Source of the DNA: an uncultured Alphaproteobacteria bacterium
Lineage (GTDB): Bacteria > Pseudomonadota > Alphaproteobacteria > Micavibrionales > Micavibrionaceae
NCBI GenBank assembly: GCA_937128575.1
Contig: CAKZMN010000167.1
Span: forward strand, 1 to 5,627
Length of the DNA stretch: 5,627 bases
Direction: 5' to 3'
A program made the translations under genes and the position numbers. Positions 1 through 5,627 of the stretch are shown here, in pieces. The notes beneath the pieces were generated by a model. The model searched no databases. It worked only from the letters and a program-made list of their open reading frames with translations, and was not told the origin of the DNA. Each line of letters starts with the position of its first letter. Within the stretch, counting starts at the first letter, position 1.

Positions 1-2
1 TA

Positions 3-929
3 ACAATCATAGGCATGGGGCTTATTGGCTCCTCAATCGCCAGAGCCGCGCGCAAAAGCGGCATTTCTTAGAAAGTCGTCGCCGCAGATGCCGACTCGTC
101 TGTTTGCAGCGCGGTTGAGACCCTAAAGATTGCTGATGTCGTAACCAGTGATATCCGTCAAAGCGTGATTGGTGCGGACTTGGTTGTTCTGTGTGTGCCC
201 GTTGGCGCGTTCGCCGAAATTGGTCAGGTCATCGGCCCGGCCTTAAAGCCCGGCGCGGTGGTCACGGATACAGGCTCGGTTAAGCAATCAATCATCGACA
301 GTTTCCAAGAATGGGTACCAGAAAGCTGTAGCTTCGTACCCGGTCACCCCATCGCAGGGACGGAACATTCCGGGCCCGAATCTGGATTTGCGGAATTATT
401 TGAAAACCGGTGGTGCATTCTAACGCCCTCACCAGATACGAATATTAAAGCCGTGGAGGCCGTGACCAAATTCTGGGAAGCCTTTGGCTCCCGCATTGAA
501 ATTATGGATCCGCAGCATCACGACTTGGTGCTGGCTATCACATCACACTTGCCGCATTTAATCGCCTACACAATTGTAGGCACCGCGGATGAGCTGGGCG
601 ATGACATCAAATCAGAAGTGATTAAGTTTTCTGCCTCTGGCTTTCGTGATTTTACCCGCATCGCGGCGTCCAACCCCGTTATGTGGCGTGATGTGTTTTT
701 GAATAATAAGGATGCGGTGCTAGAGGTGCTGCAGCGCTTTACCGAAGACTTAACCGCGCTTCAAAAATCTATCCGTCGCGGCGATGGGAAGTATCTGTTC
801 GATACCTTCACCAAAACCCGCAGTATCCGCCACGAGATTATTGATCAGGGCCAAGCTGATTATAAGGCTCCAGGGGGGGTAGTTCAGGAAGGTACTCCTC
901 CTGTTGTTGCAAAACCGGCAACTGAGTAA
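3..929 (+). CDS. tyrA: Prephenate/arogenate dehydrogenase (TyrA family), 5'-partial, interrupted by an in-frame TAG
   Basis: Oxidises prephenate or arogenate with NAD(P), the last committed branch of tyrosine synthesis, in the cytoplasm. The frame is open from base 3 except for a TAG at 69-71 (codon 23). Before the stop it reads the dinucleotide-binding loop GMGLIGSS. After it come the family hallmarks: DTGSVK (about codons 89-94), GHPIAGTEHSG with the conserved catalytic-type His (about 114-124), SHLPHL (about 181-186), and a segment with SGFRDFTRIA and MWRDVF. About 307 residues are visible; the family is usually near 300, so only about ten N-terminal residues lie outside the window. Without readthrough, the first in-frame restart is GTG at 165, which would lose the whole nucleotide-binding loop and probably activity. 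The tail after codon 290 departs from the family ending and depends on a seven-G run at 873-879. The choice between prephenate and arogenate cannot be made by eye. Family assignment is very safe; functionality is uncertain. Confidence 0.93.
69..71 (+). other. In-frame amber (TAG) codon inside tyrA
   Basis: The frame reads ...K S G I S, TAG, K V V A A D A D..., with clear TyrA homology continuing in the same frame on both sides. This is therefore a point nonsense change and not a frameshift. One base change (for example AAG or CAG to TAG) would explain it. No ATG lies in frame between it and the GTG at 165. Confidence 0.9.
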
Positions 930-2343
930 TCGGTAGCGGCCCCGCATAAAGCGTTTGCCCGCGCTGCGTAATGGGCACGCGCACCACATCATCTTCATCC
1001 GTGAGCGCATTAAACCCAGCAGACATAAACAGCGCGGCTTGCATCTTGATGATTTTCTTCGCCGCCAGCTGCATCAGAAACAACTGCTGCTGTTCCATCT
1101 CAACCATTAAGTCGAGCTTCGGAATGGGTTCCTGCGTCAGGTCTATATCGCCACTAATGCGCGCGATAAAACCATCTTGCGTAATTTCACTTTGCATCAC
1201 TTCAATGGAATTCTTGTGTGGCTTTATTTCCGCGCTTAAACCATCAAGTGTAATGGAGCTTGGCCAATCAATCGACTGCACCTCAATAGGTCCAGTTAGG
1301 ATTGAAATTGGTGTGAACGGTACAGGCCACCCTTGTGCATGCAGGACTTTAATATCCACCTCACCATCGGGCGTTTTGATGTTCTCTTGTAAAACATCCA
1401 GCTTAATTGGGCCCGGAAAACCAGAAATCACAGGCATGGCAATATCCGTGGTGCGTTTTAAATCAGTCATGAACTCAACATACTCGGCTTCTACGCGTTC
1501 CGCCGTTTGAAACCACATATAGCTGTAACCACCAAATAACAGCGCCAGAAACACAATGATACATAAGGGGGATTTCTTCTTATTCGTTTCGTCCATTTTC
1601 GCCTCGTTCATTAATGATAAAGAATGCTCTTCTAAGTCTTTCGTCAAATTGCCCATAAATTCATCTTTTGACAAGCCCGGTGCGATTGCGGGTAAAAACT
1701 CAAACACGGCGCGCCCACCAGATTTAAACCATCCAGAGCGCGGCCAAAACATGCCGCTACTGGTCGCCATCGGAATAACGGGCAGGTTCGAAATCTCCTG
1801 CATACGGAATATTCCGCTTTTATAAGGTTTGTCTTTAATGGTCTGGTTCGGCCAAACGCGCGTGCCTTGAGGAAAAATAACAATCGGGCGCAGCTGTTCT
1901 TTGATGCGTAAAACACCCTCATTAATTGATTGTTTCGCAAGCGCTGGCGTGGTGCGATCAATCGCAATTACGTCGCTCTTCTTAAGAAAATATCCCCATA
2001 GCGGAATGCGCAGCAATTCCTTCTTCAATATAATCGCCGGATCATTGAGCAGCAGCCGTAGCTTAAATGTTTCGTAGGTCGACATATGTTTCGCCGCAAC
2101 CAAAAACGAACCATCCTGCGGTACATGTTCGCGCCCGCGCACTTCATAGCGCAGCCCCAATATAAAAAACTCCAACCCATAAATCAGATAATGGTATCCC
2201 TGAATAACCATCAAATATAATTTACGCGGCAGTAATAGCGCGGGCAAAAGCGCAAAGCAGCAAATAATATTCACCAAAATAAAGGCAATATTAAACAGGC
2301 TGGAACGCAGCCATGACCGTTTAAGCGGATGTCTTTTATTCAT
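838..2343 (-). CDS. plsC: PlsC-type 1-acylglycerol-3-phosphate acyltransferase fused in frame to a DUF2125 protein
   Basis: The frame encodes 501 residues from the ATG at 2343. The N-terminal part (about 1-245) is a lysophosphatidic acid acyltransferase, which makes phosphatidic acid at the inner membrane. It has a hydrophobic segment at about 15-39, block I as H86-x4-E91 (KHMSTYE; the common form is H-x4-D), DVIAIDR at 124-130, FPQGTR at 157-162 (the usual Glu is Gln here) and LPVIPMA at 187-193. From Met250 comes a second protein-like unit: a short Lys-rich stretch, a membrane segment at about 259-277, then a domain resembling DUF2125 (GFPGPIKLD near 308-316, YAGPLPI near 466-472), expected in the periplasm. 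These are normally two adjacent genes; here no stop separates them. The ATG at 2343 was chosen over upstream starts because it gives MNKRHPLKRS before the hydrophobic segment and overlaps the previous gene by only 8 bases. The function of DUF2125 is unknown. PlsC is sure; the DUF2125 label is likely. Confidence 0.9.
   Translation of the reverse strand: MNKRHPLKRSWLRSSLFNIAFILVNIICCFALLPALLLPRKLYLMVIQGYHYLIYGLEFFILGLRYEVRGREHVPQDGSFLVAAKHMSTYETFKLRLLLNDPAIILKKELLRIPLWGYFLKKSDVIAIDRTTPALAKQSINEGVLRIKEQLRPIVIFPQGTRVWPNQTIKDKPYKSGIFRMQEISNLPVIPMATSSGMFWPRSGWFKSGGRAVFEFLPAIAPGLSKDEFMGNLTKDLEEHSLSLMNEAKMDETNKKKSPLCIIVFLALLFGGYSYMWFQTAERVEAEYVEFMTDLKRTTDIAMPVISGFPGPIKLDVLQENIKTPDGEVDIKVLHAQGWPVPFTPISILTGPIEVQSIDWPSSITLDGLSAEIKPHKNSIEVMQSEITQDGFIARISGDIDLTQEPIPKLDLMVEMEQQQLFLMQLAAKKIIKMQAALFMSAGFNALTDEDDVVRVPITQRGQTLYAGPLPITQLPVLQQQEEYLPELPPLEPYNQLGPDQ
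873..879. repeat. Seven-G homopolymer in the overlap of tyrA and the convergent gene
   Basis: A run of seven G on the plus strand (seven C on the minus strand) lies in the coding frames of both convergent genes. With seven G, tyrA runs on to TAA at 927-929. With six, it would end at once at the TAG now at 880-882, giving a C-terminus ...YKAPGG. On the other strand, losing one C would move the PlsC-DUF2125 frame into one that ends at 750 instead of 838. Homopolymers of this length are prone to sequencing error and replication slippage. Confidence 0.85.
1594..1605 (-). promoter_or_regulatory. Possible internal ribosome binding site and start for a separate DUF2125 protein
   Basis: On the minus strand GAGG (1605-1602) lies five bases before an in-frame ATG (1596-1594), which is Met250 of the fused frame. 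Starting here would give a 252-residue protein beginning MDETNKKKSPL followed by a membrane segment, which is what a free-standing DUF2125 protein should look like. The site could allow both the fusion and the short protein to be made from one message. The motif is visible; its use is inference. Confidence 0.5.
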
Positions 2344-2980
2344 GGTCATACTCGTGATCATGATTGTGATCATGCCCCTGATGATCATCAGGCTCAGGCG
2401 GCGGAGTTGGGGAGAATATCATGCTGGCCCAGCGCACCAATGTTTTGTGATATTCGATAGAGGATATAATCCAAAACCATAATTTCCCGGGCGTGGCATC
2501 GGGCTGCACAATTGGGTGCGGAATGATCTCTATCTCTGGCATAGCGTTTTTAAATTCAATTAATGATCGGTTCATGTGAAAATTGGCCGTCACCAAACGT
2601 ATGGATGAATAATTATGCCGCGCTAGCCAGATCTTAGTTTCTTCAGCATTTTGCTGCGTTGAACGCGCCTCATCTCCAATGCTAATGCAGCAAGGAGGTA
2701 GGCTAACATCGCTGCGCCATTTATTTTCAATGTCTTTCACGGTTACGCCAGGGTGAACGCCGCTAACAAATAAGTGTGAGGCCTTACCCGAGGCAAACAG
2801 CGTTAGCCCTTGTTCTATGCGCTCTCCACCGCCGGTTAACACAATAATCGCGTCTGTGGTTTTGTTGGCGTCTTGCGGTCGAATGATCAGGATGATCAAT
2901 ATGAACAGCGCAAGTCCCGCCGCCCAGATAATAATACTGCGTAGCGCCCAACTCATGATTTTTTTGAAATTATTATTCAT
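2336..2980 (-). CDS. DUF218/YdcF-family membrane-anchored envelope protein with a His/Asp-rich C-terminal tail
   Basis: The protein is 214 residues from the ATG at 2980; a GTG three bases upstream is also possible. No strong Shine-Dalgarno sequence is seen, so coupling to ftsX, which ends 9 bases earlier, is likely. A membrane segment at about 12-33 with basic residues before it (FKK) predicts a periplasmic DUF218 domain. The domain shows the family signatures DAIIVLTGGGERIEQGL (43-59), SGVHPG (73-78), STQQNAEET (107-115) and VTANFHMNRS (130-139). The DUF218 family includes E. coli YdcF, SanA and ElyC, which concern envelope integrity; the exact reaction is not established. The last 17 residues (198-214) hold six His and five Asp and look able to bind divalent metal. 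This tail is absent from typical members and its coding sequence runs into the start of the acyltransferase gene. Confidence 0.88.
   Translation of the reverse strand: MNNNFKKIMSWALRSIIIWAAGLALFILIILIIRPQDANKTTDAIIVLTGGGERIEQGLTLFASGKASHLFVSGVHPGVTVKDIENKWRSDVSLPPCCISIGDEARSTQQNAEETKIWLARHNYSSIRLVTANFHMNRSLIEFKNAMPEIEIIPHPIVQPDATPGKLWFWIISSIEYHKTLVRWASMIFSPTPPPEPDDHQGHDHNHDHEYDHE
2377..2392. repeat. 16-bp perfect palindrome in the His-rich tail coding sequence
   Basis: CCTGATGATCATCAGG is its own reverse complement with no spacer. It is followed toward lower coordinates by two direct copies of GTGATCATG (2354-2362 and 2366-2374). All of this is explained by alternating GAT and CAT/CAC codons for Asp and His, so a regulatory role is not needed, though the repeats could promote slippage. 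Confidence 0.6.
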
Positions 2981-2989
2981 CACATTGTT

Positions 2990-3931
2990 TTACGGCATAG
3001 CCGATAGAACGCGCAAGACCGTAAAGCGCGAAGCGAGCGCCGCAATCAAACATGCAAAGCCCGGAAGGGCGATTAATGCAACAATATGCACCGCGTTCAA
3101 ATTCATATCCGGCAGCATGCCTCCTTCTGCATCACCAGAAACACCATTGATAATCAGCAAAATAATAATCCCCGCAATCGTACCGGCCAATGCGCCTTTA
3201 ATGGCTAATATCAGGGCGTGGCGCTGAAATTGTTTGGTGATGTAGCCATCGCTTGCGCCCATAAGATGGAGCAGCTCTACATCTTCGCGGTGAATGGCCA
3301 TGCGCGCCCGCACGCCGCCCGCCACCGCAATAATCGTGGTCAGCGCGATAATCAGCGTAATAAAGCTCGCCGAATATTGTAGCGCTCCCGTCACCCGCAG
3401 CAGCGATAATAACCACGTCTCATGCGTATCAATGCGGATATTGTCGTTAATCAGCGCCATATCTTTCGCTAGTCCCGTCAAAACCTCCGGCGTGGAAACA
3501 TGCAGCTCAACCGAAACAAGACCGGGCAGGGGGATGTCATCCAAAACCATGTCATCACCAAGCCAAGGTGAAATAAGCTCCTGAATATCATCTTTTTCGA
3601 GCATCACAGCCGATTTAATCCCCGGATTACCTTCTAGTGATTTCAAAACTTTATCGGTAAAGCCTTTGATTTGCTCAGAGCTTCGAAGGCTGCCATCACT
3701 TTTCTCAGCAGGAATTTCAATCGTCAGCTTATTCTCCAGCCCCGATGACCATCGCTTAGTCATAGAGCTCAACGCGAATGAGCCCGACATCGCCAGCACG
3801 GCCAAAAATGTCATAAGCGCAATCAGCAGCACCAAAAAGTCAGCGCCATCATTTTTGTTCAGCGGAATATCATATTGGCGCTTGGATGAACTGCCCAAAC
3901 GGCGATCCTTTTTCTTGAATAACCCCAACAT
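2990..3931 (-). CDS. ftsX: Cell division ABC transporter permease-like protein FtsX
   Basis: This is the inner-membrane partner of FtsE. In the families studied, FtsEX sits at the septum and transmits ATP hydrolysis through the FtsX periplasmic loop to activators of peptidoglycan hydrolases. The product is 313 residues, normal for the family. It has a basic cytoplasmic N-terminus (1-30), a first membrane segment at 32-54, a periplasmic domain at about 55-185, and three more membrane segments near 187-206, 238-262 and 281-300. The stretch HREDVELLHLMGASDGYI (about 214-231) between segments 2 and 3 is the typical FtsX cytoplasmic region. The start is the ATG at 3931, which shares one base with the ftsE stop (TGATG); the TTG just before it is less likely. 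Overlap and order indicate coupled translation with ftsE. The gene is intact. Confidence 0.95.
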   Translation of the reverse strand: MLGLFKKKDRRLGSSSKRQYDIPLNKNDGADFLVLLIALMTFLAVLAMSGSFALSSMTKRWSSGLENKLTIEIPAEKSDGSLRSSEQIKGFTDKVLKSLEGNPGIKSAVMLEKDDIQELISPWLGDDMVLDDIPLPGLVSVELHVSTPEVLTGLAKDMALINDNIRIDTHETWLLSLLRVTGALQYSASFITLIIALTTIIAVAGGVRARMAIHREDVELLHLMGASDGYITKQFQRHALILAIKGALAGTIAGIIILLIINGVSGDAEGGMLPDMNLNAVHIVALIALPGFACLIAALASRFTVLRVLSAMP

Positions 3932-3933
3932 CA
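3929..3933 (-). promoter_or_regulatory. TGATG stop/start overlap coupling ftsE to ftsX
   Basis: The ftsE stop TGA (3933-3931) and the ftsX start ATG (3931-3929) share one A, the usual signature of translational coupling between subunits made in fixed ratio. A GAGG lies upstream at a rather long spacing of about ten bases, so re-initiation is the likelier route. Confidence 0.75.
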
Positions 3934-4629
3934 AAAAACGCCCTCGATCTTTTTCTGTATCCAGTGCTTTTTCTCTTCAACTTTTAAACCGCCCTCACTG
4001 AGTGCAAGGCGCGGATGCCCGAACTGATCCATAATGTGCTGGCTGTGGGTTGCTACAACAATGGTGGTGCCCATGCGGTTTAGCTGATCAAACAAATTCA
4101 TCAACCGCACGCCAATTTCATCATCCAAGTTTCCGGTCGGCTCATCGGCCAGTAATAATTTCGGGCGCGCAATCACTGCTCTGGCAATCGCCACGCGCTG
4201 CTGCTGTCCACCGGACAGGGTCGGGGGCAGGGCGCGCTTATAATCACCCAAGCCAACCCATTCAAGCAGCTCATCAACATTGTTCTGAACTTCTTTTTCC
4301 GGCCTGCCAATAATCCGCAAAGGCAGGGCGACATTATCAAACGCGGATAAATGCGGCAGCAATCTAAATTCCTGAAACACCACGCCAATGCGCTGGCGGA
4401 TCGAGGCTAATTGTTCCCGTTCCATCTGGTTAATGCTCTTACCAAACATAGTGATTAAACCGCGCGTGGGCTTGCGTCCCAAATACATTAGGCGCATCAA
4501 TGATGTTTTACCCGCGCCGCTAGGGCCGGTCAGAAAATGGAATGAACCCGGCTCAAGCGTGAAGTCGATATCGCTCAACACCTCTGGCCCTACGCCATAT
4601 CTCAATCCTACATGCTCAAATCTAATCAA
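3931..4629 (-). CDS. ftsE: Cell division ATP-binding protein FtsE
   Basis: The ATPase of the FtsEX complex acts on the cytoplasmic face of the septal membrane. It is 232 residues, a normal length. The ABC motifs are complete: Walker A GPSGAGKT (35-42), Q-loop Gln86, signature LSGGQ (138-142), Walker B LLLADE (158-163), D-loop GNLD (166-169) and H-loop His195. The start MIRFEHVGLRYG is typical of FtsE, but its first codon is TTG (4629-4627). The only other codons before the upstream in-frame stop at 4647-4645 are not starts, so TTG is forced unless the protein begins far inside. An AGAG-like ribosome binding site lies about eight bases upstream. The preceding chimeric gene ends 19 bases away, so ftsE may be read from a promoter inside or before that gene. 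Confidence 0.96.
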   Translation of the reverse strand: MIRFEHVGLRYGVGPEVLSDIDFTLEPGSFHFLTGPSGAGKTSLMRLMYLGRKPTRGLITMFGKSINQMEREQLASIRQRIGVVFQEFRLLPHLSAFDNVALPLRIIGRPEKEVQNNVDELLEWVGLGDYKRALPPTLSGGQQQRVAIARAVIARPKLLLADEPTGNLDDEIGVRLMNLFDQLNRMGTTIVVATHSQHIMDQFGHPRLALSEGGLKVEEKKHWIQKKIEGVF

Positions 4630-4648
4630 TGCTTTGCTCTTGGTTTAA

Positions 4649-5626
4649 TTAATTACGAACAACATCTCTGGGCTTTTGCTTGTCCAGAACATATTGAATG
4701 GCTTGCGCCTGTTTATACGGGTTGGCAATCGCTCGTGCGGCGTCAAACGCCTCTTGCAATTTTTCGCGGTCTGCCAAAATTTTTGAAATATTGCTATAGG
4801 CCTTATTACGGAAGGCCGCGCTCTCAATCATTTTAATGCTTTTCATCGCCGCGTCGAAATTTTCTTTCTCTGCCTGTATCTCTGCTGTCTCGCCATAGGC
4901 CTTGTGACGAAGTGCATCATTCTCCATATCTGCCGCTGTTTTCCATGCGCCCTCATTATCACCGGCAAAGGCCTGCGCCATCGCGATATAGGTCAAAGCA
5001 ATCGCGTAGGAGGGCGGATGTGTGATGTTCTCGCTCTCCGTCCGTAATCTGGCGAAGATAGAGCCAATTTCCTCTGGTGAGTAAGGCTGCGCCGCCGCCG
5101 CCATACCAATTCCGCGAATGGTCAGGGCCTTGGTGTCTGGCGTTTCAATTTTATTGAAAACAGCAATCGCACCATCAATATCCCCATCAGACGCCAGAGT
5201 CTTGGCAATTTCACGATATGTTTGATCCTGCCAGCTTACCGTATCTATTTTATCCGCGGCCCCCTGAAGTGCATCAAGCATACAGCTACGATTCTCTACC
5301 GTGCAGCTCTGCGCCTGCGCGACTTGCGCGCCGCTCATTTCCAGGCCGATGTCGAACCCCTCTTTCATACCAAGTTCATGCACAACGTCTTGTAAATCCT
5401 CCTTTTCAACATTGACCGATCTAACATCTGCCACTGCTTCAGCGAGTGCCAGGCGGTCCGGGTTGATATCGGTGATCACCACATGGCGCGCGCCGGCATG
5501 TTTCGCCACCGCCGCCGCCATGATGCCAATGGGGCCTGCGCCGGTAATGAGTACATCTTCACCAACCATTTCAAAAGACAGGGCGGTATGAACTGCATTT
5601 CCAAATGGATCGAAAATTGAAACAAC
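4649..5626 (-). CDS. tdh: Chimeric frame: truncated L-threonine 3-dehydrogenase joined to an alpha-helical repeat protein (5'-partial)
   Basis: 325 residues are visible and the gene continues past the window end. Residues 1-100 match threonine 3-dehydrogenase (Tdh), a zinc- and NAD-dependent enzyme of the medium-chain dehydrogenase family: [17 protein letters not shown], then the NAD loop [22 protein letters not shown] with its cofactor-binding Asp, and [12 protein letters not shown]. There Tdh homology stops, in the middle of the Rossmann fold, with about 100 expected C-terminal residues missing. From about residue 101 (QVAQAQSC) the frame becomes an Ala-rich all-helical protein with a Cys-x6-Cys pair and about five repeats of roughly 33 residues. 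The AQVAQAQ stretch resembles the end of a secretion signal peptide, suggesting the second part was once exported. As written, the product lacks a complete dehydrogenase and any signal peptide for the repeat domain. This could be a deletion fusion or an assembly error. The frame stays open across the joint. Confidence 0.85.
   Translation of the reverse strand, partial: VVSIFDPFGNAVHTALSFEMVGEDVLITGAGPIGIMAAAVAKHAGARHVVITDINPDRLALAEAVADVRSVNVEKEDLQDVVHELGMKEGFDIGLEMSGAQVAQAQSCTVENRSCMLDALQGAADKIDTVSWQDQTYREIAKTLASDGDIDGAIAVFNKIETPDTKALTIRGIGMAAAAQPYSPEEIGSIFARLRTESENITHPPSYAIALTYIAMAQAFAGDNEGAWKTAADMENDALRHKAYGETAEIQAEKENFDAAMKSIKMIESAAFRNKAYSNISKILADREKLQEAFDAARAIANPYKQAQAIQYVLDKQKPRDVVRN
4670..5224 (-). 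repeat. Degenerate ~33-residue helical (TPR-like) repeats in the chimeric protein
   Basis: Successive helix pairs follow a pattern of a starting Tyr or Ala, xxIA, a short turn with Gly-Asp or Glu-Asn, then an Ala-rich second helix. Examples are [40 protein letters not shown], the unit from [20 protein letters not shown] and the unit from [20 protein letters not shown]. Units 4 and 5 are both preceded by Arg-x-Lys (RHK, RNK). This is a protein-level repeat typical of solenoid scaffolds that bind other proteins; the partner is unknown. Confidence 0.65.
5309..5332 (-). other. Junction between Tdh and the helical repeat protein
   Basis: The last convincing Tdh residues are GLEMSGA (Ala codon 5329-5327), and by SC at 5308-5303 the sequence clearly belongs to the other protein. 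The joint falls in a GC-rich patch carrying three GCGCA copies, the kind of short repeat at which deletions or misassembly can occur. No ATG suited to a full signal peptide lies in frame here; ATG 5338-5336 is only seven codons upstream of the AQAQ stretch. Confidence 0.65.
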
Positions 5627-5627
5627 A

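Noticed and set aside
930..1000. Possible terminator hairpin after tyrA
   Set aside because: The region has GC-rich patches but I could not pair a stable stem followed by a T-run, and it is coding on the other strand.
750..1010. 86-codon minus-strand frame across the end of tyrA
   Set aside because: It overlaps two supported genes in other frames and has no recognisable content. It matters only as the frame the PlsC-DUF2125 gene would enter if the seven-C run were six.
971..1510. 179-codon open frame on the plus strand inside the PlsC-DUF2125 gene
   Set aside because: It is the complement of a well-supported domain-bearing gene. Its translation is Ser/Cys-rich without family features and it has no convincing ribosome binding site.
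2377..2392. 16-bp palindrome as an operator or terminator
   Set aside because: It lies inside coding sequence, has no loop or following T-run, and is fully explained by Asp/His codons.
2817..3227. 136-codon plus-strand frame antisense to ydcF and ftsX
   Set aside because: It is a shadow of two well-recognised membrane protein genes; its hydrophobic stretches reflect their complement.
4645..4655. AT-rich TTAATTAATTA as a promoter element or binding site
   Set aside because: It comprises the stop codon of the chimeric gene and adjoining bases; no paired -35/-10 arrangement is evident in the 19-base gap.
4649..5627. New defence or toxin system based on the Tdh/solenoid fusion
   Set aside because: There is no nuclease, protease, NTPase or effector motif in the solenoid half, and the neighbours are housekeeping envelope genes.

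Overview
The window looks like a piece of an alphaproteobacterial chromosome with roughly balanced base composition. The main support is gene order: ftsE-ftsX, a DUF218/YdcF gene, an acyltransferase gene and a DUF2125 gene on the minus strand, converging on a tyrA-type dehydrogenase gene. DUF2125 next to tyrA is a familiar alphaproteobacterial neighbourhood. I cannot place the organism to genus. There are no RNA genes, CRISPR arrays, insertion sequences or phage genes. The DNA is almost wholly coding, and the longest gene-free gap is 19 bases.

Layout. Plus strand, 3-929: a prephenate/arogenate dehydrogenase (TyrA) missing only its first few residues at the window edge, but with an in-frame TAG at 69-71. 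Minus strand, reading right to left: (1) 5626-4649, a chimeric frame that begins inside L-threonine 3-dehydrogenase and switches in mid-Rossmann fold to an alpha-helical repeat protein; (2) 4629-3931, FtsE; (3) 3931-2990, FtsX; (4) 2980-2336, a membrane-anchored DUF218/YdcF protein with a His/Asp-rich tail; (5) 2343-838, a PlsC-type acyltransferase continuous in frame with a DUF2125 protein. The last gene overlaps the end of tyrA tail to tail by 92 bases.

How they fit together. Genes 2-5 are tightly packed (1-base TGATG overlap, 9-base gap, 8-base overlap) and are probably one transcript. All four concern the cell envelope: FtsEX couples division to peptidoglycan hydrolysis, YdcF-type proteins are envelope proteins, PlsC makes phosphatidic acid, and DUF2125 is a membrane-anchored protein of unknown function. 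TyrA belongs to a separate unit, tyrosine biosynthesis.

The most unusual points are the Tdh/helical-repeat chimera, the PlsC-DUF2125 fusion with a credible internal ribosome binding site, the amber codon in tyrA, and a seven-G run that sets the C-terminus of two convergent genes. Four irregular gene structures in 5.6 kb mean that sequencing, assembly or metagenomic binning error must be excluded before any of them is treated as biology. I did not find a convincing new defence or mobile system.
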